A stretch of DNA of 41,969 nucleotides from NCBI GenBank assembly GCA_026708285.1, contig JAPOVF010000279.1:17880-59848 (forward strand). Direction: 5' to 3'. Source of the stretch: Acidobacteriota bacterium. Lineage in GTDB: Bacteria > Acidobacteriota > Thermoanaerobaculia > Multivoradales > Multivoraceae. Shown in pieces: positions 1-8,716 of this stretch; position 1 is the stretch's first letter, and every line of letters starts with the position of its first letter. The notes under the pieces were generated by a model, which made no database searches, was not told the origin of the DNA, and was given only the letters and a program-made list of their open reading frames with translations. The position numbers and the translations under genes are program-made.

Positions 1-1
1 G

Positions 2-1537
2 GGAGCCGCGCCGACGCCCGTGGTGGGCGGCTTCGAACTCGAAGAGGTGACCATCGCCGAACTGGGGCGCCAGATGGCCGAGGGGGAGCGGACGAGCCGG
101 GAGATCACCGAGCTCTACGTCGACCGCATCGAGGCCCTTGACCGGCAGGGTCCGACCCTGCGGTCGGTGATCGAGACCAACCCGGACGCCTTTGAGATTG
201 CGGAAGAACTCGACCGCGAGCGGGCCGCCGGAAACCTGCGCGGCCCGCTGCACGGCGTTCCGATTCTGCTCAAGGACAACATCGCGACCGCCGACCGCAC
301 GACAACCACCGCCGGTTCCCTGGCGCTTGAGGGGTCGATTCCGCGGCGGGACGCCTTCGTCGCGGACCGACTCAGGCAGGCTGGGGCGGTGCTGCTTGGC
401 AAGGCGAACCTGAGCGAGTGGGCCAACTTCCGTTCCAACCGGTCCAGCTCAGGCTGGAGCGCCCGCGGTGGGCAGTGCCGCAATCCCTACGTCCTCAACC
501 GCAATCCGTGCGGTTCCAGTTCCGGTTCGGGCGCCGCCACCTCTGCAAGCCTCTGCGCCGCGGCTGTGGGCACGGAGACCGACGGCTCGATCATCTGTCC
601 CTCGTCGGCGAACGGCCTCGTCGGAATCAAGCCGACAGTGGGCCTCGTCAGCCGCAACGGCATCGTGCCGATCTCCGCGGCCCAGGACACGGCCGGGCCG
701 ATGGCCCGCACGGTCGCCGACGCCGCGGCGTTGCTCAGTGGCATGACGGGTGAGGACTCGCTGGATCAGGCGACTGTCGGATCGCCGGTTCCCACTGATC
801 TGACACGCCACCTCGGTGAGCCGGAGGCCGCCGACCTGAGCAGCCTCCGGATCGGCATCGGCCGCCAGTTCTTCGACCGTGACAGCAGGGTCGACGCGGT
901 GATGGAGGAGGCGATCGCAACGCTCCGGATCCTGGGCGCCGAGATCATCGATCCGGTCGAGATCCCGCGTCGCGGGGAGGTCGGGCGGCACGAGTACGAG
1001 GCCATGCTCTACGAGTTCAAGGCGGGTCTGAACGCCTACCTTGCCGAACTGGGCGACGGGGCACCGGTCGCTTCGCTCGCCGACGTGATTGCCTTCAACG
1101 AAGCGAACGCGGAGCGGGAAATGCCCTTCTTCGGCCAGGAGATCCTGATCGAGGCGGAGGCCAAGGGTCCGCTCACGGAGACCGCCTACCGGACGGCGCG
1201 CGACACGGCGAACCGCCTGTCCCGCGAGGAGGGACTCGACGCGGCGCTCGCCCAGCATGGTCTCGACGCCATTCTGGGGCCGAGCGGCGGTCCGGCCTGG
1301 GTGACCGACCTCGTGTACGGCGACCGCTTCTCGGTCAGCAGCTCCGGCCCGGCGGCTGTCGCCGGTTATCCGAACGTCACCGTGCCCGCCGGCCACCTCC
1401 AAGGCCTGCCGGTTGGGGTCTCCTTCTTCGGCGCCGCGTGGAGCGAGCCGACGCTGATCCGCATCGCCTGGGCCTTCGAGCAGGAGGCGCCGCATCGGCG
1501 GCCGCCCCGCTTCCGTGCCCGCGTCGACGAAGCGTGA
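2..1537 (+). CDS. amidase signature (AS) family amidase, 5' partial
   Basis: Hydrolyses an amide bond; substrate not predictable. Numbered from the GTG at base 20, the AS-family Ser-cisSer-Lys triad is visible: Lys85 in LLKDN, the Ser/Gly loop GSSSGSGAA (about 165-173) and the nucleophile region GTETDGSIICPSS, with Ser190 as probable nucleophile. The length of about 500 residues fits family members such as Glu-tRNA amidotransferase subunit A and peptide amidases. The reading frame is open upstream of base 20 to the window edge (GAAPTP before VVGGFELEE), so the true start, probably with a signal peptide, lies outside; the GTG at base 20 is only the first in-window start. This N-terminal style and the absence of gatB/gatC next door favour an exported amidase over GatA. 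It converges with the epoxide hydrolase, leaving 4 bases between stops. Family certain, substrate unknown. Confidence 0.9.
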   Translation, partial: GAAPTPVVGGFELEEVTIAELGRQMAEGERTSREITELYVDRIEALDRQGPTLRSVIETNPDAFEIAEELDRERAAGNLRGPLHGVPILLKDNIATADRTTTTAGSLALEGSIPRRDAFVADRLRQAGAVLLGKANLSEWANFRSNRSSSGWSARGGQCRNPYVLNRNPCGSSSGSGAATSASLCAAAVGTETDGSIICPSSANGLVGIKPTVGLVSRNGIVPISAAQDTAGPMARTVADAAALLSGMTGEDSLDQATVGSPVPTDLTRHLGEPEAADLSSLRIGIGRQFFDRDSRVDAVMEEAIATLRILGAEIIDPVEIPRRGEVGRHEYEAMLYEFKAGLNAYLAELGDGAPVASLADVIAFNEANAEREMPFFGQEILIEAEAKGPLTETAYRTARDTANRLSREEGLDAALAQHGLDAILGPSGGPAWVTDLVYGDRFSVSSSGPAAVAGYPNVTVPAGHLQGLPVGVSFFGAAWSEPTLIRIAWAFEQEAPHRRPPRFRARVDEA

Positions 1538-1541
1538 TGCG

Positions 1542-2681
1542 TTAGGCCTTCATCTCCCGGAAGCACTTCCGCAGCTCGCCGACGAAGACGTCCGGTACTT
1601 CGAACGCGGCGAAGTGCCCTCCCTTCTCCAGCCGGTTCCAGTACACGAGATTCCGGTACCGCTTCTCGGCCCATCGCCTGGAGGCGCGGAAGATCTCCTT
1701 CGGAAAGATGCTGCAGCCGACCGGGATCTCGACCGGGTCGTTGCGACCCTTGCCGAAGCTCTCCCAATAGATGCGTCCTGAGGACGCGCCGCAGGCCGGC
1801 AACCAGTACATCATCACGTTGTCGAGCAACTGGTCGCGGCTCAGCACGTTCTCCGGGTGGCCGTCGCAGTCCATCCAGGACCAGAACTTCTCGACGATCC
1901 ACGCCGCCTGCCCGGCCGGGGAGTCGACCAGGCCGTAGCCCAGGGTTTGCGGCCGCGTCGACTGCTGCTTCGAGTAGCCCGAGTCCCAGTCGCGGTAGTA
2001 CTGGATGCCGGCGAGCGCGTCCTTCTCGTTGTCCGTCAGGTCGTCCATCGTGCTCTGGTCGACGCCGACCGTAGGCATGTTCACGTGGATGCCGTGGCAG
2101 TGCTCGTGGTCCTGAATCGCAATCGCCGTGCTGACGGCGGCCCCCCAGTCTCCCCCCTGGGCGAAGTACCACTCGTAGCCGAGGCGCGCCATCAACTGGG
2201 CCCAGGCATCGGCGATCTTCTCGACGCTCCAGCCGGGGGAGGTCGGCTTGTCCGAGAAGCCGAAGCCGGGCAGGGTCGGCACCACCAGGTGGAAGGCGTC
2301 CTCCGCCGAGCCACCGTGCGCGGTGGGGTCGAGCAGCGGAGCTAGCACCTCGAGGAACTCGACGATCGATCCGGGCCAGCCGTGCGTGAGCACCAGGGGC
2401 GCCGCGCCGGTGTGTCTTGAACGAAGATGGAGGAAGTGGATTCCCAGCCCGTCGATGTCGGTCTTGAACTGGTCCAGGTCGTTCAGGCGGCTTTCCAGCC
2501 GGCGCCAGTCGTAGGAGGACGCCCAGTACGCGCACAGCTCCTGCGTGTAGGCCAGGGGAATGCCCTGGTTCCAGTCGTCGACCGTCTCGCGTTCCGGCCA
2601 GCGCGTAGCGGCCAGCCGCCGGTGCAGATCGGTCAGTTGTTGTTCGTCGATTTCGATGCGGTAGGGCGTGATCTCGGTCAT
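1542..2681 (-). CDS. epoxide hydrolase, EHN-domain alpha/beta hydrolase
   Basis: Cytoplasmic alpha/beta hydrolase of the microsomal-type epoxide hydrolase family, which opens epoxides to diols through an ester intermediate. The N-terminal EHN region (about 4-110) carries the typical WP..ET.DDW.QG.PL sequence. It is followed by the oxyanion motif HGWPGS (100-105), the nucleophile elbow QGGDWG with Asp178, and a C-terminal GGHFAAFE with His356 as catalytic base. No signal peptide is visible, and 379 residues is usual for bacterial members. A monocistronic minus-strand gene; the neighbouring barrel gene is also on the minus strand but 64 bases upstream. A second, exported hydrolase of different subfamily lies at 16.6 kb. 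The family is certain; the natural substrate (juvenile-hormone-like, terpene or fatty epoxide) cannot be told. Confidence 0.93.
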   Translation of the reverse strand: MTEITPYRIEIDEQQLTDLHRRLAATRWPERETVDDWNQGIPLAYTQELCAYWASSYDWRRLESRLNDLDQFKTDIDGLGIHFLHLRSRHTGAAPLVLTHGWPGSIVEFLEVLAPLLDPTAHGGSAEDAFHLVVPTLPGFGFSDKPTSPGWSVEKIADAWAQLMARLGYEWYFAQGGDWGAAVSTAIAIQDHEHCHGIHVNMPTVGVDQSTMDDLTDNEKDALAGIQYYRDWDSGYSKQQSTRPQTLGYGLVDSPAGQAAWIVEKFWSWMDCDGHPENVLSRDQLLDNVMMYWLPACGASSGRIYWESFGKGRNDPVEIPVGCSIFPKEIFRASRRWAEKRYRNLVYWNRLEKGGHFAAFEVPDVFVGELRKCFREMKA

Positions 2682-2722
2682 GGACCGACGGTAACACTCC
2701 CGCGTCCGGAGCGGATTCGGCC

Positions 2723-2751
2723 GCGAGTCCTCAGAAAGCGAGTCCTCAGAA
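2723..2751. repeat. 14-bp tandem duplication at the 3' end of the barrel gene
   Basis: GCGAGTCCTCAGAA occurs twice (2723-2736 and 2738-2751) with one base between. The distal copy contains the barrel gene's stop codon (TCA on the plus strand at 2746-2748), and the other copy lies just past the stop. It looks like a small replication-slippage duplication with no obvious function. Confidence 0.8.
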
Positions 2752-3354
2752 CCCCAGGCGAACTCCGGCGGAGAAGATCTCGATGTCGCCGCCGATGGAC
2801 TCGATGCGGCCCACGGCCTTCAGCCTTCCGAGGAGTTGGATCTCGACGCCCACGCCGTAGATCAGGTCATCTTCGTCGATGTCCTCGAGCGTCAGTTCGA
2901 GCTCTTCGGCCGCGTCCTCGATATCGGCGCCCCAGGCCACCAGGCCGGCTTTCGCGAACACGCTGATGCGGCCGGTGACTTCGTACTGCGGCACGATCGC
3001 GACGGACAGAGCGTTGATCTTGCCGCGGACCTGGAGGTCTGTGCAGGGAACACCCTCCGCGCAGGGCCGGATCGTCCCGTCGACCTTGGAGAAATCGTAG
3101 TAGGACGCCTCCACCGCGAAGTACCGGCTGAACTTGAAACCGGCTTCGTAGTTCCTGGAGTTCGCGTCGCCGTCGAGAACCTGATCGAAGGCGTCCTCCA
3201 CCTTGACGTCGACTCCCGCGTGACCCAGGTGGAAGCCGACGTAGAGTTCACGCTCGGAGGCCTCCGCGGGCGTGGCGAGCGCACTGGCCAGCAGCGCCGC
3301 GGCAGGCGCCGACAGTAGCAATCGGGGCATCCAAGAGCGGCGTCTGGTCATCAT
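2746..3354 (-). CDS. outer-membrane beta-barrel protein (OmpA/OmpW-like)
   Basis: About 200 residues with an N-terminal signal peptide (MMTRRRSW..., hydrophobic LLLSAPAAALLASALA, cleavage near AEA-SE). Alternating strands follow, such as ELYVGFHLGHAG and YFAVEASYYDF, and the protein ends in a C-terminal Phe (SAGVRLGF), the classic outer-membrane barrel signal recognised by BamA. An acidic loop, EELELTLEDIDEDD, sits between late strands. Two Cys (CAEGVPC) may form a loop disulfide. The ORF track starts at a TTG. I prefer ATG at 3354 or 3351, because GGGAG lies just upstream of the latter at normal spacing. Role probably structural or porin-like; nothing in the context assigns a ligand. Confidence 0.75.
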   Translation of the reverse strand: MMTRRRSWMPRLLLSAPAAALLASALATPAEASERELYVGFHLGHAGVDVKVEDAFDQVLDGDANSRNYEAGFKFSRYFAVEASYYDFSKVDGTIRPCAEGVPCTDLQVRGKINALSVAIVPQYEVTGRISVFAKAGLVAWGADIEDAAEELELTLEDIDEDDLIYGVGVEIQLLGRLKAVGRIESIGGDIEIFSAGVRLGF

Positions 3355-3437
3355 CGTCTCCCGGGGCAAGCGACCGTCAGTTGTGTCCGAAGCATACAGG
3401 AACGTCTATATGTTCCGATGCTGTAACGTCCGCGCCG

Positions 3438-4139
3438 ATGAGCGATCCGGTCTGTCTGATCTCGGGCGTCGGTCCCGGCACCGGTGCCGCCCTTTCCCGG
3501 CGCTTCGCTTCCGGCGGCTACCGGGTAGCGATGCTCGCCCGTAGCCATGAGCGCTTGAAGGCCCTGGAAGCTGAGATCGAGGGTTCGCGCGGCTACGCCT
3601 GCGATGTCTCCGACGCGGAGGCGGTGCGGACGACCGTGACGCAGGTGCGAGGCGATCTCGGCGCGCCCGGGGTGCTCGTCCACAACGCCGTCGGCGGCGC
3701 CTTCGGCGACTTCCTGGAAATCGATCCGGAGCAGCTGCGCGCGAACTTCGACGTCAACGTGATGGGCCTGCTCTACCTGGCGCGCGCGGTCGTGCCGGCG
3801 ATGATCGAGGCCGGACGCGGGGCGATCATGGTGACCGGCAACACGGCGGCCCGCCGCGGCATGCCGCACTTCGCCGGTTTCGCGCCGACCAAGGCGGGGC
3901 AGCGCATTCTGGCCGAGTCGATGGCTCGGACACTGGGGCCTCAGGGAATCCACGTCGCGTACTTCGTGATCGACGCGGTGATTGACCTCGAATGGACCCG
4001 GCGCCGGATGCCAGACCAGCCGGATGACTTCTTCATTCGGCCCGACGCAATCGCCGAGAACGTCTGGTACGTGGCACATCAGGACCCGTCGGCGTGGAGC
4101 TTCGAGGTCGAACTGAGACCGTACGGCGAGACCTGGTAG
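3438..4139 (+). CDS. SDR-family protein with atypical active site
   Basis: Short-chain dehydrogenase/reductase fold, 233 residues. The N-terminal dinucleotide-binding loop is SGVGPGTGAALSRRF, a variant of TGxxxGxG. An NAVGG segment replaces the usual NNAG. The catalytic YxxxK position reads FAPTK, so the Lys is kept but the Tyr is Phe. The preceding Ser site reads VTGNTAA. This Phe-for-Tyr arrangement exists in a known SDR subgroup, so the gene need not be dead, but conventional carbonyl/alcohol chemistry is doubtful. I start at ATG 3438 (MSDPVCLISG), where the Rossmann strand begins; the track's start at 3381 adds an unrelated 19 residues. Divergent from the barrel gene; the promoter region between them holds AT-richer sequence (CTATATGTTCC). 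Substrate unknown. Confidence 0.85.
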   Translation: MSDPVCLISGVGPGTGAALSRRFASGGYRVAMLARSHERLKALEAEIEGSRGYACDVSDAEAVRTTVTQVRGDLGAPGVLVHNAVGGAFGDFLEIDPEQLRANFDVNVMGLLYLARAVVPAMIEAGRGAIMVTGNTAARRGMPHFAGFAPTKAGQRILAESMARTLGPQGIHVAYFVIDAVIDLEWTRRRMPDQPDDFFIRPDAIAENVWYVAHQDPSAWSFEVELRPYGETW

Positions 4140-4192
4140 CGGTTCCTCCGGGCTGCCGGTCGGCGGTTCACCCGTGGTAACTTCGCAGGGCG

Positions 4193-5119
4193 ATGAGGTG
4201 TCCCCTCCTGGTGCTTCCGGCGGTCCTGCTGATTGCGCTTGGCGCTCTGGCCTGCGGCGGCGGTGCGGGTCCACCGGCGGCCGGAGATTCGGCGGAGGCG
4301 GACTCCGCGCCTGCCGAGCCCGAGAGCGCTGACCTGAACGACCCGGTCGCGCAGCGCGTGGAGCCGTTCCAGATCTTCGACAACCTCTTCTACGTCGGAA
4401 TCGAATGGGTCTCGTGCTACCTGCTGGTGACGACGGACGGTCTCATCCTGATCGACGCGCTCTACGGGGACCACATCGATACCGCGATCGACGGCATCCG
4501 CAGCCTGGGATACGACCCGGCCGATCTGAAGTACGTGCTGGTCACTCACGGTCACTTCGACCATGTCGGTGGCGCCGCCCGCTTCCAGGAGACATACGGA
4601 GCGCGCGTTGGCATGACCGCGGCGGACTGGGAGCTGGCCGAAACGCCCCCGGACAACCCGGACTGGGAGATCGACGTGCCGGTTCACGACATGGTGATCG
4701 CGGACGGCGACACACTGGAACTGGGCGACACGGAACTCCGCTTCTACGTCACGCCCGGGCACACGGAGGGCGTTCTGTCGATGGAGTTTCCGGTGCGCGA
4801 GGCCGGCGAGGAGCACCGCGCTTTCCTGTTCGGGGGCGTGGGGCTCAACTTCGAGGGGGTGCATCGCACGAACCTCTACCTGGACAGCGTCGCCCGGATC
4901 CAGCGGCTTGCCGCCGAGGAGGGAAACCCAATCGACGTGAACCTCTCGAACCACGCCTCGATGGGCAGGATCTTCGAGCGTGCGGAGCAGTTGGCGTCGC
5001 GTGCTGAGGGCGACCCCCACCCGTTCGTCGACCCCGAGGGCTACGTGTCCTGGCTCGCCGAACTGCAGAGGAACGCCGAGGAGAAGCTGGTCGTCGAACG
5101 CGAGTTGGCGGGCGAGTAG
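4193..5119 (+). CDS. metallo-beta-lactamase-fold hydrolase, lipoprotein
   Basis: MBL-fold hydrolase, probably subclass B3-like in arrangement. Residues 1-21 form a lipoprotein signal with lipobox ALAC (Cys21), followed by an acidic Ala/Glu-rich linker, so it should be tethered on the periplasmic face or at the outer membrane. The zinc motif THGHFDHVGG gives His119, His121, Asp123 and His124. His190 lies in TPGHTEG, and a later His is probably in NLSNHAS. The length of 308 residues is normal. Many such proteins hydrolyse lactones or other esters rather than beta-lactams; resistance should not be assumed. TAACTT about 9 nt before the ATG could be a -10 box. The next gene starts 30 bases downstream on the same strand but looks functionally unrelated. 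Confidence 0.9.
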   Translation: MRCPLLVLPAVLLIALGALACGGGAGPPAAGDSAEADSAPAEPESADLNDPVAQRVEPFQIFDNLFYVGIEWVSCYLLVTTDGLILIDALYGDHIDTAIDGIRSLGYDPADLKYVLVTHGHFDHVGGAARFQETYGARVGMTAADWELAETPPDNPDWEIDVPVHDMVIADGDTLELGDTELRFYVTPGHTEGVLSMEFPVREAGEEHRAFLFGGVGLNFEGVHRTNLYLDSVARIQRLAAEEGNPIDVNLSNHASMGRIFERAEQLASRAEGDPHPFVDPEGYVSWLAELQRNAEEKLVVERELAGE

Positions 5120-5149
5120 ATTTCTGGTCGTCGGGCTGGTCTTCTGGGC

Positions 5150-5770
5150 GTGAAGAGTTTCCAGTTGATGCCGCGTTTCGAGAACGCGGTGGCCGGTTTC
5201 GATCTGTTTCACCGGGAGGACCCGGCGACGGAAACGGTGGACGGCGAGGAGTTGCCGCGGGAGTTCGTGTACTCGCGGCGGATGGCCGCCTGGGTGGAGC
5301 GCCTCGATCCGGAGGCCGGCGAGATTCTCCTCCTGGCCGCGCACTGCCAGCACCTGCGCCGGTTCGCACTGCCCCGGAACGACTATCCGGCCGGGCGCAA
5401 GGGTTATCTGGCGTGGCGTCGAGCCGCCGCACTCGAACATGCGCGACTGGCGGGTGCCGTGCTGCGCGACGCCGGGTACCGGCGGGAGAAGATCGAGCGG
5501 GTGCAGAACCTCGTGCTGAAGCGGGTAGGCCGGAGTTCGCGGGCCGAGGCGCAGACGTTGGAAGACGCGGCCTGCCTGGTGTTCCTGGAGCACGACCTGG
5601 AGGCGTTGGCGAACCGTCTGGGCGCTGACAAGACCGTCGACGTTCTGGCCAGGACGTGGCCCAAGATGTCCGATGCCGGGCGCGAAGCTGCCGCGGCGCT
5701 GGAGCTGAAGCCGGAACTGCGCGAGTTCGTGGCGCGGGCGCAGACGCCGACCGCGGTCAGGCGGTCCTGA
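5150..5770 (+). CDS. DUF4202 family protein
   Basis: About 200-residue soluble protein with the DUF4202 pattern: an N-terminal RFENAVAGFD, then EFVYSRRMAAWVERL, AAHCQHLRRFALPRNDYPAGRKGYLAWR, and a late EDAACLVFLEHDLE. The conserved His, Cys, Glu and Asp residues on helices suggest an HD-like all-helical metal site, but the family function is unknown to me. The track start is GTG 5150; ATG 5168 (MPRFENAV) is equally plausible and aligns better with the start of the conserved region. The 3' end overlaps the convergent 195-aa gene by 14 bases. DUF4202 genes beside siroheme nitrite/sulfite reductase genes are, as I recall, a recurrent arrangement, so a role in sulfite or nitrite assimilation is a reasonable inference. 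Confidence 0.85.
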   Translation: MKSFQLMPRFENAVAGFDLFHREDPATETVDGEELPREFVYSRRMAAWVERLDPEAGEILLLAAHCQHLRRFALPRNDYPAGRKGYLAWRRAAALEHARLAGAVLRDAGYRREKIERVQNLVLKRVGRSSRAEAQTLEDAACLVFLEHDLEALANRLGADKTVDVLARTWPKMSDAGREAAAALELKPELREFVARAQTPTAVRRS

Positions 5771-6344
5771 ACGTCAGACGCTCGCGCGCCTCGCCGATTC
5801 GCTCCAGCGTCACCGGCCCGTCGCCGTTGCCGATGTCGCTGGCGGCCAGCGCCCGCGAGAAGGCGGACTCGAGGGCGGCAACCATGTCGTCGTCGGCGGC
5901 GAAGAGCCGGTCGTTCACGCGCAACTCGATCCGGCGGCGATCGAACGTCACCCGCCCCGCCAGTTGGGGCTCGGCTTCGATCTGATCGCAGGCCCGGAAA
6001 GCACAGCGAAGCAGCGAGTCGAGCCGCTGGTCCAGGGTGGCGATGCCCGCGCTCTCCGGGGCAGTCTCGCGGCGGCGGCTGTAGAGCAGGCCCGGTTCAC
6101 CGCGACTCTGGTCGTAGGCATAGATCGCGTCGTGGCCCACGAGGAGAACGCCCGGGCCTTCGTGGACGTGGCTGTAGTCGGCGACATCGATCAGCAGCTC
6201 GGGCAGGACCCGCTCCGTGATCCACCGGTGGAAGACCGGGATGAACTCTTCGGCCGCCGCCGCGGACTCGTCCTTGGCCAGGACCTTCAGCTCCAGTTTG
6301 ACCAGGTCGTCCAGCCCCGGCCCGGATGTGGAAGCGGTGCTCAT
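5757..6344 (-). CDS. conserved hypothetical protein coupled to siroheme reductase
   Basis: 195-residue soluble protein with no signal peptide or membrane segment. Conserved-looking core: HRWITERVLPELLIDVADYSHVHEGPGVLLVGHDAIYAYD, then a mixed region with LYSRRRE and a C-terminal half containing RRIELRVNDRLFA. Its ATG overlaps the reductase TGA by four bases (ATGA at 6341-6344), so the two are translationally coupled and probably act together. I do not know a function. The His/Asp-rich DYSHVHEGPG...GHD segment could bind metal or ligand. The same kind of protein, to my recollection, accompanies nitrite/sulfite reductases elsewhere, which supports an accessory or assembly role. The 3' end overlaps the convergent DUF4202 gene. 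Confidence 0.85.
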   Translation of the reverse strand: MSTASTSGPGLDDLVKLELKVLAKDESAAAAEEFIPVFHRWITERVLPELLIDVADYSHVHEGPGVLLVGHDAIYAYDQSRGEPGLLYSRRRETAPESAGIATLDQRLDSLLRCAFRACDQIEAEPQLAGRVTFDRRRIELRVNDRLFAADDDMVAALESAFSRALAASDIGNGDGPVTLERIGEARERLTFRTA

Positions 6345-8653
6345 ACCGCTCGCCTCAGGGGATCCGCGACCTGGGCCTGGGAGATCCGCTGGTTGCAGGC
6401 GTGCGCCGCCTCGATGAACAACTGGGCCTCCTCGATCCGCCGGTGAGCCTCCTCGCCCGATGCAGTTTCGGGGTCGCCGTGGACGCGGAACAGGTAGTTG
6501 GCGAACTTGGCGCCAGCGTACGGGTCGAAGAACAGTTCACTGTCGTAGAAGCGCGTGCGGAACTCGTCGACGATCTCTTGCGGCGCGGTTCCGATGTCGA
6601 TGTTCTCGGTCGTGATCAGCGCGCGCGCCGCCTGCAGCATGGCCGTGTAGGCCTTCGCCGCTGCTCCTTCAGCTTCACCGCGGTCCAGTTCGAGCAGGCC
6701 CTGGAAGACCTCGCGCTCGGCGGCCGAAAGGCCGAACTCGACCGCGGTCACGACTTCGCCGGCGCACTCGCCCACGCCGAGGTCGCCGATCGTGTACTCG
6801 CGGGGGTCGCCCCAGTCGGAGTAGAGGTTGCGGTCCTCGAGGTACATCGGCAACTTCGTGAGATCGTCGAGCAGTTGCCGGACGCGGGCCTTGCCGACCC
6901 GGGCGATGAAGCTCTGGAACGTCTCGCCCTTCTCCCGTTCGGCGACGTACAGGCCGGCAATCCGTTCGACCGCTTCCGGAATGCGCTTGGCCGGCACGGC
7001 GACCACGGCCAGCCCGTACGAGCCCGCGTTCTCGGTCCACTGGCCACCAAGGATGACCTGGAAGTGCGGCACGGTGCGGCCGTCGCTCTTGCGGCTGACG
7101 CCGTAGAAGCCGATGTCCGCGACGTGGTGCTGCCCGCACGAGTTGAAACAGCCGGACACCTTGATCCGGAGATCCTTGACGGCCTCGTCAGCGAGCACGC
7201 CGGTGGTCCTGATGGAGGTGGCGATGCGCTTGCGCAGTTCGCCGGCGAGTCCTCGTGACGCCGAGATCCCGAGCTTGCACGTGTCGGTGCCGGGGCAGGC
7301 GGTGACGTCGACGAGGGAGGAAGCGCCCGGGGCTCCGAGGCCGGCGGCGCGGAGTTCCACGTAGAGCGCGGGCAGGTCGGCTTCGCCGATGTTGCGGAGC
7401 ACGATGTTCTGCTCGACCGTGTTGCGGACCAGACCGCCGTTGTAGCGCCGCGCCGTATCGGCGAGATCCCGCAACTGGGTCGAGGTGAGGTCGCCCAGGG
7501 GCAGATTCACGGCGACGGTGACATAGCCCGGCTGCCTCTGCCGCTGGACGTTCGAACCGAGCCACTCCGCGAAGCCCTCCGGCCGCGGCCCCGGCTCCAG
7601 CGTTGCCGCCGGCCGCGTCGGCGCCTCGTCCGTGACCGAGAGGTCGTCCAGGTAGGCGGTCCAGCGATCGTCGGCAGGCAGGACCGCGAGTTCCTCGTCA
7701 ACCAGGCGGGTGAACTCCTCGATACCCAGCTTGGCGACCAGGAACTTGACCCGGGCCCGCGCCCGGTTCCGCTTCTCGCCGAGCCGCCCGAAGACGCGGC
7801 AGACGGCCTGGGCCAGGGGCAGGAGTTCGTCCTCGCGCACGAACTCGCGCAGCACCTTCGCCTGGTGCGGCACGGCTCCCAGGCCTCCGCCGACGTAGAC
7901 CCGGAAGCCGCGTTCCGTGCCGCTGCTGGTGCCGTTGCCCGCCTTTCGGACCTGGGCGACGACGCCGAGGTCGTGCATGTTGGCGAGTCCGCACGCATGC
8001 TGCTCGCAGCCGGAGAAGGCGATCTTGAACTTGCGGCCGAAGTCCTGCGCGTCCTTGTGCCCGAGCAGGAAGTGGGTCAGCGCGTGGGCGTAGGGCGAGA
8101 CGTCGAACGGTTCGTCCCGGCAGACGCCGGCCATTGGGCAGGCCGTCACGTTGCGCACGGAGTTGCCGCAGGCCTCCTGGGTCGTGATGTCGACAGCGGC
8201 CAGACGCCGCATCAGATCCGGCGTGTCGTCGATGTGGATGAAGTGGAGCTGGATGTCCTGGCGTGTCGTGACGTGCGCGATCCCGTCCGAGTACTCTTCG
8301 GCGAGGTCGGCGAGGACCTCCATCTGCTCCCCGTTCATCGCGCCGAACGGGATCTTGATCCGCAGCATTCCGGGGGCGTCCCAGACCGTGTTCGGACCCT
8401 TCGTCAGGTCGCCGCACGGATACTCGAGAGCCCGGCTGGCCGTGCCGTCGTGGCGCTGGCCGTTGTCGTAGCGCTGGCCATAGACGCCGCGGCGGAGGCG
8501 CGTCTCGGCGAACACCTTGTCGTCGATCTTGCCCTGGCGCTTCTGCTCGAGCTGGGTTTCGTAGATCTCGATCTGTTCGTCGAGGTGGGGTGGAATCCAG
8601 CGCTCGAGTCGGGCCTTCCAGGAGGCGGTTCCATTCGCGGTTTGCTGGCTCAT
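6341..8653 (-). CDS. nitrite/sulfite reductase, siroheme and 4Fe-4S type
   Basis: Catalyses the six-electron reduction of sulfite to sulfide or nitrite to ammonia. Two pseudo-symmetric ferredoxin-like plus NIR/SIR halves are present: the first includes VTACPMAGVCRDEP, the second the cluster-binding VDVTACPGTDTC (about 450-458) and KVSGCFNSCGQHH (about 498-506). These give the diagnostic Cys-x5-Cys and Cys-x3-Cys ligands for the cluster bridged to siroheme. At 770 residues it is longer than plant-type ferredoxin-sulfite reductases (about 550-640). The excess is a C-terminal helical extension from about residue 620, resembling a HEPN-like helical domain. No flavoprotein subunit gene is present here, so ferredoxin is the likely electron donor. 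Sulfite against nitrite preference cannot be decided from these motifs. First gene of a two-gene minus-strand operon. Confidence 0.95.
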   Translation of the reverse strand: MSQQTANGTASWKARLERWIPPHLDEQIEIYETQLEQKRQGKIDDKVFAETRLRRGVYGQRYDNGQRHDGTASRALEYPCGDLTKGPNTVWDAPGMLRIKIPFGAMNGEQMEVLADLAEEYSDGIAHVTTRQDIQLHFIHIDDTPDLMRRLAAVDITTQEACGNSVRNVTACPMAGVCRDEPFDVSPYAHALTHFLLGHKDAQDFGRKFKIAFSGCEQHACGLANMHDLGVVAQVRKAGNGTSSGTERGFRVYVGGGLGAVPHQAKVLREFVREDELLPLAQAVCRVFGRLGEKRNRARARVKFLVAKLGIEEFTRLVDEELAVLPADDRWTAYLDDLSVTDEAPTRPAATLEPGPRPEGFAEWLGSNVQRQRQPGYVTVAVNLPLGDLTSTQLRDLADTARRYNGGLVRNTVEQNIVLRNIGEADLPALYVELRAAGLGAPGASSLVDVTACPGTDTCKLGISASRGLAGELRKRIATSIRTTGVLADEAVKDLRIKVSGCFNSCGQHHVADIGFYGVSRKSDGRTVPHFQVILGGQWTENAGSYGLAVVAVPAKRIPEAVERIAGLYVAEREKGETFQSFIARVGKARVRQLLDDLTKLPMYLEDRNLYSDWGDPREYTIGDLGVGECAGEVVTAVEFGLSAAEREVFQGLLELDRGEAEGAAAKAYTAMLQAARALITTENIDIGTAPQEIVDEFRTRFYDSELFFDPYAGAKFANYLFRVHGDPETASGEEAHRRIEEAQLFIEAAHACNQRISQAQVADPLRRAV

Positions 8654-8716
8654 GGCGTGTTCTCGTCAGGTCCTGTGGGCGAGGCGTTCAGCCCCATCGC
8701 CGTACTGCTCGTCGTA

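Noticed and set aside
20-1537. gatA (Glu-tRNA amidotransferase subunit A)
   Set aside because: No gatB/gatC nearby, and the open N-terminal extension is more like exported amidases.
4193-5119. Beta-lactam resistance gene
   Set aside because: MBL fold is broad; the lipoprotein form and sequence give no specific link to beta-lactam hydrolysis.
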